From assembly GCA_035560715.1 (NCBI GenBank), contig DATMYW010000021.1, forward strand, positions 1-9,729: a stretch of DNA of 9,729 nucleotides, in the 5' to 3' direction. The DNA comes from JAAXTX01 sp035560715 (GTDB lineage: Bacteria; Patescibacteriota; Minisyncoccia; Moranbacterales; UBA1568). The notes beneath the pieces are model-generated. The model made no database searches, was not told where the DNA came from, and was given only the letters and a program-made list of their open reading frames with translations. This document shows positions 1 through 6,906 of the stretch, piece by piece; the stretch's first letter is position 1; every line of letters begins with the position of its first letter. The position numbers and the translations under genes are program-made.

Positions 1-1718
1 CCCCCACCGCCACCGCCACCTCCGGAGCCACCGCTTCCGCCCGAGCCTGAGGGCGACGACGTGCTTGCCGCGATACTCGATGACAATCCGTCCATCGCGC
101 TCGTGAAGCTGTCCGCATTGAACGCGCCGCTTCCCGCGACATACCACAGCATCGGATGCGTCGAGAAATATTCCTCGCCGTAGATATCGCGCATCCGCTT
201 GATCCACTGCTTCGTCATCCCGAAGAGGATCGCGTACGGCAGCCCCTTTTCGAACAGATTTTCCTTTTCGTAATAGACGGCTCGGTCCTTGTCGACGGTC
301 TCGAGGAACAGTCTGAACCCCTTGATCTGCCAATTCAGTTCGGCACCCTCCCTGGTCCGTTTCGGCATGATGGCGCCGAATATGATAAGGATGATCGAGG
401 ACAGTCCCAGGCTCAATCCCAGGAATCCCGAGGTCCCTACCGAGACGATCGAAACGAATATCAGGAAGATTCCCAACGGAACCAGGATATTCCTCGCCAG
501 AAGTCCTTTCGCCTCGGTCAGCCCCTTGTCTTTCAGGCCTTCGTTCCCCGCCTTCGTGATTGCCGGCAGATGCTTGTAGAACGAATTTTTCAGCGAGGAA
601 AGTCGGACCGTATCCGTGCCCGCGTCGAACAGGTCGTTCAGGATCTCACGCTGCGTCGCGTTCAGGGCCGCTTCTGCCTCCGTGTTGCCGGTCTTCGCCA
701 ACTCGTAGTCCGTACTCGTAAAAAAGAGGATCTTGTTCTCGACCTCCGTGATCGTGATGACGCCGCGGGTCGCCAACCAGACGATTTCCGCCGTGATGAA
801 CGTATTCTCAAACGTCCCATTCTTCATGAGCATGCCCATCTCGACGGGCGTCAGATTCCCCGGAACGTCGTATTCCGCCATGACCGTCCTGTTCACGTCC
901 GGATCGTCCCCATATTTCCGCCAGAGCGACAGGCAACCGAGAAAGGCGAAGAACGGGACGAGAAAGAAGAAGTATTTCCCGTTCGTTTCCCAGAATCCCG
1001 GAACATATCGGGTGAAAATACCCTTCGGAAACGTGACCGAGGCCGTGATACCCTCCCGCATCGGAAGCATGCTCGTCGATCGGAATTCCAGAACCGAGGG
1101 CGCCGTCCACGCATAGGTCGCGCCGGTCTTGTCCTTCGACCCGGCAAGGCCGGTATAATAATCGATCTTCGTATTCGAATCGGTCACCTCCTTCGGGAAT
1201 CGGATCGAGGCATGAAACGCATCCGTTTCAAGGTCCCAAAAGTTCCCATTGAGGTTCCAATAGAGCTCGTCGAATTCCGCGTTACCGAATCGGATAGCAT
1301 TCTTCACCGAGTACGAGATGACGTACGTATGCGCGCCCTGTACGGTCTTGTCCGCGGCACCGATCTTCCACGTCACCGTTCCATCGGAAGCATTTTCGAT
1401 CGTCTGATAGGCATACGGCGTTCCGTTTTCATCCGTGATGCTCCCGAGGGTCACGGGCGTTTCCACCTTCTTCCCGTCGATGGAGAGGCGTATCGGAAGT
1501 ATCCGGAAGATCCCATGCTTCCCGGCCGCCATCCCGCAGTCCGCCACGATCGTCTCGGTGATCGAAAGCGACGAATCCTTGTTGACGATAATTTGCGAAT
1601 CGAAATCCCGGATATACCAATCCGTCACGTTCTCCCGCGCGGACGAAACGTTCGGCACGACAAGCAGCGCCATCACCGTCAGCACGGAAACCGTGAAGTG
1701 CAGCATCTTTTCTGACAT
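1..1718 (-). CDS. DUF2207 family membrane protein (C-terminus cut by window edge)
   Basis: The minus-strand frame is open from the ATG at 1718 to the window edge, giving at least 572 codons. Residues 1-27 (MSEKMLHFTV..., a hydrophobic stretch, then VSSA) look like a signal peptide. An extracytoplasmic domain follows, with WYIRDFDSQIIVNKDSSLSI near the start, HGIFRILP, and ELYWNLNGNFWD near residue 150. A membrane helix lies at about 246-266 (FFFLVPFFAFLGCLSLW), followed by a cytoplasmic helical domain and two more membrane helices at about 405-450. A conserved block at about 463-510 contains KGFRLFLETV, KENLFEKGLPYAILFG and TKQWIKRM. The tail turns into Ser/Gly repeats at the window edge. This order and these motifs match DUF2207 (YciQ-like) predicted membrane proteins, whose function is unknown. 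The start is supported by AAGGA about 8 nt upstream. The gene lies 50 bp downstream of the 842-aa gene with no terminator between, so co-transcription is inferred. Only the last few residues and the stop should be missing. Confidence 0.9.
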   Translation of the reverse strand, partial: MSEKMLHFTVSVLTVMALLVVPNVSSARENVTDWYIRDFDSQIIVNKDSSLSITETIVADCGMAAGKHGIFRILPIRLSIDGKKVETPVTLGSITDENGTPYAYQTIENASDGTVTWKIGAADKTVQGAHTYVISYSVKNAIRFGNAEFDELYWNLNGNFWDLETDAFHASIRFPKEVTDSNTKIDYYTGLAGSKDKTGATYAWTAPSVLEFRSTSMLPMREGITASVTFPKGIFTRYVPGFWETNGKYFFFLVPFFAFLGCLSLWRKYGDDPDVNRTVMAEYDVPGNLTPVEMGMLMKNGTFENTFITAEIVWLATRGVITITEVENKILFFTSTDYELAKTGNTEAEAALNATQREILNDLFDAGTDTVRLSSLKNSFYKHLPAITKAGNEGLKDKGLTEAKGLLARNILVPLGIFLIFVSIVSVGTSGFLGLSLGLSSIILIIFGAIMPKRTREGAELNWQIKGFRLFLETVDKDRAVYYEKENLFEKGLPYAILFGMTKQWIKRMRDIYGEEYFSTHPMLWYVAGSGAFNADSFTSAMDGLSSSIAASTSSPSGSGGSGGSGGGGGGG

Positions 1719-1768
1719 ACGGGTCGTCCTTATCATACGATACCTTTGGGGACGTTCCGAAACTGATT

Positions 1769-4297
1769 CTACTTCCGACTCGTCATGACATCCTTCAAAT
1801 ACATCTTGAGAAACGTGAATCCATCGTTCTTGTGCGGAGGCCGATACTGACGAAACTTCGGATTCGCGCCAAGGCGCCTCTCCTGTTCGTTCCAGAACGA
1901 CTCCCAATCCACCCCTTTCCCGTCAGCGACCGTCTCCGCCAGACTCTTGCACATCGGTTCGTTCACGGTCGCGGTTCCCGTTCCCTGCGTCCCGATGAAC
2001 GCCGCTTCAGGAACCTTCATGAAGATGTGTGCCATCTCGGAAAACCCGCCGCAAGAACCGAGAATAACGATGGACGACGATCCCGGTAGCTCTCGTATGA
2101 AATCCGCCGAATGAGTGCTGTGACCTCGCAGTACCGAAACTCGGACCGTCTTCCCTTCCGATCGCATCGTCTGGTCGAGGACTTTCATCCCATCCTCGCC
2201 GTCTTCCGGCTTATTCGCATAGATCTCCACCGAAACGGGCGCATTAAGGCTTCTGATGACCACGAACGAGCCATGATCCTGCGTCGTCCATGCACGGTCT
2301 CCACGATATCGCGCGAGCAGGCTCCGAAACGACCGCTCCCCGTCTTCATCCTTGTAAAAATAATACCTCTGGACGTCGATGCCTTTCTCGTCAACGAGCC
2401 GTTCCGGTGACACCGTCTTGGTCATGGGTACGGGATGTGCGGCTGCCATTTCGGAAAACCATCCCTCGGATTCCCCGGACGTCTTTCCCATAAGGCTGCC
2501 AAGCAACCCGTATATGCGGTGTGCCTCGGCATTGTTCCCTCGTGCGCTTTCCGCGAATCCGTCCTTAACGGCTTTCCGCAATTCACGCAGGGATTCCGGG
2601 TGACGGGTGATTCCCGGAACGCTCGCGATCGCGACGGCGTATTCCATCATCGTGAACGGATCCCGTCCGATCCGCTCGGCAAGTATCGACAAGGCTTTGC
2701 CCTGCTCCGCTTCCGACATCGCGGAAAAGACCGCATCGAGACGATCGTAATTGACACACAACTTGATAAACGTGCGATATTCTTCCTCGCCTCCGCGTCG
2801 GAGCAGTTCCGTCCCGTTGATGTTCTCCCGCCGCATCGCATCCATCAGCCGATTGAAGGCGCCGTTGAACGACGACGTATAGAGATCCCCGTTACCCGAT
2901 ACGATCAGCAGATACAGTTCATTCGCGGACATCCCCTCAAGAGTCTTGAACCGCGTCTGATCGGGAAGATCATGCAGCTCATTTATCGTCCCGACCGTCT
3001 TGTCGTAGGTTTCCACCGCCAGGCGTTTCGCGGAATGCCTTCCGACCGCAGTCCGATCTGAAAGGACTGAGAGAAGACCGTCCGTCAGTTTCCGACGGTC
3101 GGCCAGAACTTCCGAAACCTGCGCCGTCGTCATCGTTCCCTTGGACAACGGATCGATGAATACCGACACCCTCGGATCCGCGCCGCGGGAATCCGACCCG
3201 AGTTCGCGGAGTTCTCGTGCGACCGGATCGGAACTCGACTCAAGCAGATCGGCCAATTCGGGACTTTTTTCCCGCGTACCGTTCGTCGCTACCCAGTAAG
3301 GATCACTGTGGACGGCCTTGTCGAAAATCACCTGTTTCCGCTCATGGGGAAGGTCCTTCGTCAGACCCCGTCGTATGGCACTCAGACTTTTTCCAGGAAC
3401 GGAGCTCGCTCCGGCCTGTAGCGCCACATACAGCGCGTCCTTCATCCATGGGAGCGCGTCAGGATTCCTGATAATCGATATGATGAGGTCCGGGTATTCC
3501 GTCGCCAACCGCATCGACATCTCCGCTACCAACGGTTCCCGGCCGATCCCCTCCGACTGGATCAGTCCGCTGAATGACATGGGATCAGTGAGAATCTGAG
3601 CCTCAAGCGACCGGGTTAAGATGTCCTTCACCCATTCCGGACGATCGGATGGAACCGCTTTCTCGGTCAGATATTTCGAAAGATGGGTCCCGACGAAAAC
3701 GGGATCGGCCTGTGCGGCGCGACGAACGCGCTCCTCCGCACGCGGATCGCCGTCGAAGGAACCGAGAAAACGGACCGCCTCGCGTGGTCCCGACTTCCGC
3801 TCTAGGGCGTCGAGATACTTTCCGACATCAATTCCGGTCGGGATGGAACCGCTTTCCTTCCCCAGCCGTGCGAGGACCGCTTCCGGATCGACATCGAGAG
3901 GAAGTCCGGCAGACAACCGATGACTCCGCCTTTCATCGGTCACAAGACGGCTTCCCGTTTCTTCGATGGTTCCCTCCACGGAGGAATGAGTCCCGGCGAC
4001 TGTGGGCGACGCCTCGGTCGGTGCCGGGTCATTCCGTTCGACTGCAGCGGCGTCGGGAGTACCCCGAAGCGCAGCCACGACCGAAAGCGCATGGAAAGTG
4101 CCCTTCAGTTTCGGACTCGATTTCCGTATCTTCTCAAGCGCAGTCTCATGATCGGGTTCCCGCACATCGCCGCCGGCTCTACCCTCGCGGATCTCCCGGA
4201 AACCGTTCTTTCGTGTCGGGACCTCCGGAATGAATCGCTCGTACATATGTGAAACGGTCAGATAAACCGACATCCACTCCTGAATCGATACCTTCAT
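1769..4297 (-). CDS. Predicted caspase/gingipain-fold cysteine protease with helical N-terminal region
   Basis: This 842-aa protein ends in TAG. There is no signal peptide or membrane helix, so it is probably cytoplasmic. Residues 1-130 are polar and low-complexity in part (Pro/Ala/Thr/Ser-rich at 80-115). Residues 130-620 are predicted mostly helical, with recurring Asp-Pro or Tyr-Pro turns (DP at 198, 238, 332, 546; YPD at 268), suggesting a degenerate solenoid. The C-terminal domain begins near YYFYKDEDG (645-653). It has a strand VSVEIYANKP (688-697), VSVLRGHSTH with His726, and IVILGSCGG with Cys749, followed by AAFIGTQGTGTATVNEP. A strand ending in H, a strand ending in SC, then a substrate-loop-like strand is the signature of His-Cys dyad peptidases of the caspase/gingipain/CHAT type. 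That assignment is inferred from pattern; substrates are unknown. The start is uncertain: ATG 4297 has no Shine-Dalgarno, and codons 9 (4273, AGGAG only 3 nt away) and 18 are alternatives. -10-like boxes TAAAAT (4333-4328) and TACAAT (4305-4300) lie upstream without a good -35. Confidence 0.75.
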   Translation of the reverse strand: MKVSIQEWMSVYLTVSHMYERFIPEVPTRKNGFREIREGRAGGDVREPDHETALEKIRKSSPKLKGTFHALSVVAALRGTPDAAAVERNDPAPTEASPTVAGTHSSVEGTIEETGSRLVTDERRSHRLSAGLPLDVDPEAVLARLGKESGSIPTGIDVGKYLDALERKSGPREAVRFLGSFDGDPRAEERVRRAAQADPVFVGTHLSKYLTEKAVPSDRPEWVKDILTRSLEAQILTDPMSFSGLIQSEGIGREPLVAEMSMRLATEYPDLIISIIRNPDALPWMKDALYVALQAGASSVPGKSLSAIRRGLTKDLPHERKQVIFDKAVHSDPYWVATNGTREKSPELADLLESSSDPVARELRELGSDSRGADPRVSVFIDPLSKGTMTTAQVSEVLADRRKLTDGLLSVLSDRTAVGRHSAKRLAVETYDKTVGTINELHDLPDQTRFKTLEGMSANELYLLIVSGNGDLYTSSFNGAFNRLMDAMRRENINGTELLRRGGEEEYRTFIKLCVNYDRLDAVFSAMSEAEQGKALSILAERIGRDPFTMMEYAVAIASVPGITRHPESLRELRKAVKDGFAESARGNNAEAHRIYGLLGSLMGKTSGESEGWFSEMAAAHPVPMTKTVSPERLVDEKGIDVQRYYFYKDEDGERSFRSLLARYRGDRAWTTQDHGSFVVIRSLNAPVSVEIYANKPEDGEDGMKVLDQTMRSEGKTVRVSVLRGHSTHSADFIRELPGSSSIVILGSCGGFSEMAHIFMKVPEAAFIGTQGTGTATVNEPMCKSLAETVADGKGVDWESFWNEQERRLGANPKFRQYRPPHKNDGFTFLKMYLKDVMTSRK

Positions 4298-4395
4298 TTA
4301 TTGTACAAGAAATCGTCCCGGATGCATATTTTATCCGTTCGATTCGGATACTTTGCCTCCAGCATGACACTGGTCGCGACGTTTCTTCCCGGAAC

Positions 4396-4422
4396 ATAAA
4401 AAGGCGGCCCGAGGGTCGCCTT
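4396..4422 (-). terminator. Intrinsic terminator of the 147-aa gene
   Basis: On the minus strand AAGGCG pairs with CGCCTT, with an A/C mismatch and an inner CC/GG. The stem is followed directly by TTTTTA. It lies 25 nt after the stop of the 147-aa gene and about 100 nt before the start of the 842-aa gene, separating the two transcription units. The remaining gap (4298-4395) holds only the weak -10-like boxes noted with the 842-aa gene. Confidence 0.8.
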
Positions 4423-4446
4423 CGATTTCGACGCGGTTACGCGTCT

Positions 4447-4890
4447 TCATGCTCTGCGAAGTTTCTTCTCGAAGGATACAACCGACACCTGTTCGATGAC
4501 GGGGTAATTCCCGACCTGACCCTCGAGCGCCTTGAGATGCCGGATGATCGCATTCCGATGAAGTCTCCCTATACCGCGCCTACTATCGGCCCGGATCACA
4601 AACCCCTCATTCTCACCGAGCTCATGCCAACGGATTATTTCCCGGAGAGACGTGAGAATTTCTTTCAGTTTTTCCACCTCTATCGGCTTTCCAGACGAAG
4701 ACAGGCGCTTGATCTCTTGTATCACGTCATTGCAGACCGACTTGACCGTCCTGTCTCCGGCACATCTCGCCACGTTCTTCCCTTTCTTTATGTGCGCCGA
4801 ACTCCTGAAGAACCGGTTATAGGAATCGTGAAGACTCCACAAGAAATTCAGGTTATTCGAAAAATTCCCCGATGTCGTTTTTCCACTCAT
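4447..4890 (-). CDS. Small basic protein of unknown function (147 aa)
   Basis: I do not recognise this protein. The start is ATG 4890 (MSGKTTSGNF) rather than a codon 39 nt further upstream, because GGAGG lies exactly 6 nt before it and matches the CCUCC of the 16S gene in this window. The stop is TGA. The protein is rich in Lys/Arg, with no signal peptide or membrane helix. The middle is probably helical (TVKSVCNDVIQEIKRL, then VEKLKEILTSLREIIRWHEL). A basic segment follows (RADSRRGIGRLHRNAIIRHL), and the end is FEKKLRRA. The charge suggests nucleic-acid or ribosome contact, but that is only a guess. It has its own promoter and its own terminator, so it is probably a monocistronic unit. The palindrome over the promoter suggests regulation. 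Confidence 0.75.
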   Translation of the reverse strand: MSGKTTSGNFSNNLNFLWSLHDSYNRFFRSSAHIKKGKNVARCAGDRTVKSVCNDVIQEIKRLSSSGKPIEVEKLKEILTSLREIIRWHELGENEGFVIRADSRRGIGRLHRNAIIRHLKALEGQVGNYPVIEQVSVVSFEKKLRRA

Positions 4891-4896
4891 GAGAAA

Positions 4897-4901
4897 CCTC
4901 C
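4897..4901 (-). promoter_or_regulatory. Shine-Dalgarno GGAGG of the 147-aa gene
   Basis: GGAGG with 6 nt to the ATG at 4890. It is the clearest ribosome binding site in the window and fixes the start of this gene. It complements the CACCTCC sequence near the 3' end of the 16S rRNA gene. Confidence 0.85.
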
Positions 4902-4937
4902 GGAATCTGGTGTTAATGATTGCCCTCACTTAAGGCA

Positions 4938-4966
4938 TTTATAGGGCATTTCCGCGATCCTGTCCA
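4938..4966 (-). promoter_or_regulatory. Sigma70-type promoter of the 147-aa gene
   Basis: On the minus strand, TGGACA (4966-4961) is followed by exactly 17 nt and then TATAAA (4943-4938). These are 5/6 matches to each consensus box. A start site near 4931 would give a leader of about 40 nt carrying GGAGG. The -35 box sits in the centre of a 28-bp palindrome. Confidence 0.65.
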
Positions 4967-4977
4967 GGACCGCGGAA
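4950..4977. promoter_or_regulatory. 28-bp palindrome over the -35 box (candidate operator)
   Basis: The two 14-nt arms, TTCCGCGATCCTGT and CCAGGACCGCGGAA (separated by one C from the central T), pair at 12 of 14 positions counted from the centre at 4963/4964. The only failures are 4957/4970 and the central pair. It covers the -35 box and most of the spacer of the 147-aa gene promoter, the place expected for a repressor site. It also lies about 40 nt after the ferredoxin stop, so the RNA hairpin could protect or end that transcript. No T-run follows on either strand, so a standard intrinsic terminator is unlikely. Confidence 0.55.
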
Positions 4978-5015
4978 CGTTTCCCCTTACCATGAGAACA
5001 AATCCGACCCCGCCC

Positions 5016-5201
5016 TCACTCGAACGAAAGCGTCTTGTACGGGCAGGTGATCACGCAGCGGCCGCAGGCGACGCATTTCGAATGGTCGATCGTCGGTGCG
5101 GAAAACCCGTTCTGGCTGATCGCTCCGGCCGGACAGATCCGGATCAACGGACAGACATGGTCTTGCGGACACTTCGCCGCGTCCACTTTCACTTTGCTCA
5201 T
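5016..5201 (-). CDS. Ferredoxin, 2x[Fe-S] type with an Asp at one ligand position
   Basis: This 61-aa soluble electron carrier starts at ATG 5201 (MSKVKVDAAK) and ends in TGA. A TTG two codons upstream is less likely to be the start. The C-terminal half has the canonical C43-x2-C46-x2-C49-x3-C53-P motif (KCVACGRCVITCP). The N-terminal half has C11-x2-D14-x2-C17-x5-C23-P in place of Cx2Cx2Cx3CP. Seven cysteines are therefore present rather than eight. Swapped-ligand rules of bacterial-type ferredoxins would give one cluster from C43/C46/C49/C23 and a second from C11/C17/C53 plus possibly D14, which could be [3Fe-4S] or an Asp-ligated [4Fe-4S]. It lies 101 bp downstream of the nuclease gene. 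It has no Shine-Dalgarno, and a TATAAA at 5217-5212 would give a very short leader. The redox partner cannot be seen in this window. Confidence 0.88.
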   Translation of the reverse strand: MSKVKVDAAKCPQDHVCPLIRICPAGAISQNGFSAPTIDHSKCVACGRCVITCPYKTLSFE

Positions 5202-5215
5202 AGTCAATAATTTTA

Positions 5216-5240
5216 TAATGCTCCAGTATTACCAGCATTA
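5216..5240. repeat. Inverted repeat upstream of the ferredoxin gene
   Basis: TAATGCT (5216-5222) and AGCATTA (5234-5240) are perfect 7-bp inverted arms around an 11-bp centre. They lie 15 nt upstream of the ferredoxin ATG and overlap its TATAAA box. It could be an operator or a weak hairpin. The rest of the 5202-5302 gap shows no terminator. Confidence 0.35.
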
Positions 5241-5302
5241 AGTGAAGCAACCTGACACCTCCGAATACCCTATTTCACCACCGGTCAAACTACCCCTCAA
5301 AT

Positions 5303-6850
5303 CTAACCCCAATACGAATGTTGTTTTACGAAACCACTATATCGCCTCAGGATATGTTTGACGCCCCTTTCTATATTCTCTCCAGAACAGAAAAAGAGGT
5401 TTCTATTCATGTGGTATGCGTATTCCTCTTGAGGGCTAGGGATAATTTCATAGTTAGGATACTGATAGTCTGTCTTCTCTCTCAAAGTTTTATCCAATGA
5501 TTTCGTATGATCCGTTAAAACACTTCTCATGTTCACAAGATACGCATTTACATTCTTTTTCGGCTGGTCAAAAACGACAATTGACAATGCCGGCTGAAGA
5601 AACAAATGCCGTTTATAGAACTTCTGCATCGCGTCAACTTCAACTCGCCTTCCCGTCTTGCATTCCACATGTATAAGTTCCCCCGAATAGCTCATGGCAA
5701 GCACGTCATAATCGCCTCCATCTCCCTCCTTGAGAATCTTTACGTTGTGAGCGATATCAAAACCAAAGCGTTCCTTCAGAAGAGTCGCGACATAAAGTTC
5801 AAAAAGCTTTGGATATCTACCTAGATTGTCCTTCTTATGTTCGATTCTTTTGTGATAATTGCCGAACTCGGCCAAACTGAACGGGAAAAGCTCGCCATCA
5901 CCCATACGAAATTCGAAACCACATTGACGAAGATACTTCTCAATTTCTCCTTTCTCAGATTCTTCTCGGACAATCCTCTTAACGATGTTGTGGTCAATGA
6001 AATTCAGATTATCCCCGCCCAGGTACTCGATGAATTCCCGGCCAAGGGAAGAAAACTCGTACTCCAACCCAGCACCAGATCCTAACGAACCGCTGTCATG
6101 TATTCTGATTTCAAAAATCCCAAGCTGAATCAGCTCCTCCGTCAAAACGTGGAACTCATCTCGCTTCTTTTGTTCTTTTTCGAAAACCTTAGCGATCAGA
6201 TCCTTATCCCATTCATCCGCCACTCCATATTCCTTTTTCACGCGATCACTGTTCGGATTAAAGCAGTCATAGACCCACCGTTCAATGACCGATGACACCG
6301 CCCTTCTCTTCCAGTTGAGCGCAAACCACCACTCCTCATCGGAATCCGCAAGATTCTGCCCCTTCATTTCCGTGCGAATCATCGACTCCTTGAGCGGGAA
6401 AATCTCCTGCTTTATGAAGGAAAGGAAAGAGATGGCGGGCAGGGATATCTTGGAGAGGACGTCGTCCAACCGTTCCAGCTCGAATCCTTCCTTATTCTCC
6501 GAAACCGTGAAACCAAGGAAGACCCTCTTCGCCAAGCGTCGTTTCTCTTCCGATCGAAGTTTCAGATAATCCTCGAATGCGATAACGAAGCCGTCCCGAA
6601 ACTCCTCGCTTTCGACGATCTGCTTCCGAAACGCGTCCGGATGATCACGTATGAATTCAACATACTCGTTCACGCGTTCCTGTTTCAGGGCCATGTAGTA
6701 ACCATACAGGCCGATTGCCTGATGGAACGCCAATTCCCAATATGGATACTGAATAAGAAGCGGGCCAAGAATCGCTTCGAACCGCTGTATCAGGACGGTA
6801 AAGCCAGCTGAAACAGTCCCTTTCGCAGATAGTTTTCGTTCATTCGTCAT
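5303..6850 (-). CDS. PD-(D/E)XK nuclease-domain protein, putative defence gene
   Basis: This 515-aa protein starts at ATG 6850 (weak Shine-Dalgarno) and ends in TAG. The C-terminal domain (about 345-430) shows a restriction-endonuclease-like core. E351 lies in the helix KLFELYVATLL, D382 in GGDYDVLAM, and E396-C-K398 in IHVECKTG, giving D-x13-ExK. Gln409 in a following helix is also typical of Mrr-like and related members. The known role of the fold is metal-dependent DNA or RNA cleavage; the substrate here is unknown. The N-terminal half (1-170) is an unrecognised helical domain (IGLYGYYMALKQERVNEYVE, FLGFTVSENKEGFELERL). A middle region (about 232-280, LTEELIQLGIFEIR ... SSLGREFIEYL) resembles a winged helix, suggesting nucleic-acid recognition. 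It sits 56 bp downstream of the HEPN-like gene in the same orientation and is probably co-transcribed with it. GC is about 42-43% in the 3' part and about 52% in the 5' part, against mid-50s or higher for the 842-aa gene. Confidence 0.72.
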   Translation of the reverse strand: MTNERKLSAKGTVSAGFTVLIQRFEAILGPLLIQYPYWELAFHQAIGLYGYYMALKQERVNEYVEFIRDHPDAFRKQIVESEEFRDGFVIAFEDYLKLRSEEKRRLAKRVFLGFTVSENKEGFELERLDDVLSKISLPAISFLSFIKQEIFPLKESMIRTEMKGQNLADSDEEWWFALNWKRRAVSSVIERWVYDCFNPNSDRVKKEYGVADEWDKDLIAKVFEKEQKKRDEFHVLTEELIQLGIFEIRIHDSGSLGSGAGLEYEFSSLGREFIEYLGGDNLNFIDHNIVKRIVREESEKGEIEKYLRQCGFEFRMGDGELFPFSLAEFGNYHKRIEHKKDNLGRYPKLFELYVATLLKERFGFDIAHNVKILKEGDGGDYDVLAMSYSGELIHVECKTGRRVEVDAMQKFYKRHLFLQPALSIVVFDQPKKNVNAYLVNMRSVLTDHTKSLDKTLREKTDYQYPNYEIIPSPQEEYAYHMNRNLFFCSGENIERGVKHILRRYSGFVKQHSYWG

Positions 6851-6906
6851 AGTGAGTTATTCCAAAGTTTTCTAATTTCCCTGGAACATATTTCGGTTCG
6901 TTTTTC

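Noticed and set aside
1..60. Tandem repeat at the left edge (GCCACC units)
   Set aside because: It is the coding sequence for the Gly/Ser-rich tail common in DUF2207 proteins, not an independent DNA repeat.
156..1715. 519-codon open frame on the plus strand
   Set aside because: It is antisense to the DUF2207 gene. The product is Arg-rich with no recognisable domain, while the minus strand gives clear DUF2207 motifs, a signal peptide and membrane helices.
4179..4397. 72-codon minus-strand frame overlapping the start of the 842-aa gene
   Set aside because: It begins just after the terminator with no ribosome binding site, has no family features, and lies mostly inside the 842-aa gene in another frame.
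4249..4944. 231-codon plus-strand frame
   Set aside because: It crosses a terminator, a promoter and the antisense of the 147-aa gene. The opposite strand has a Shine-Dalgarno, start and terminator in the right order.
4447..5201. Alternative genetic code 25 (UGA = Gly), as in some related phyla
   Set aside because: The ferredoxin and the 147-aa gene both end naturally at TGA, and the ferredoxin has the usual family length.
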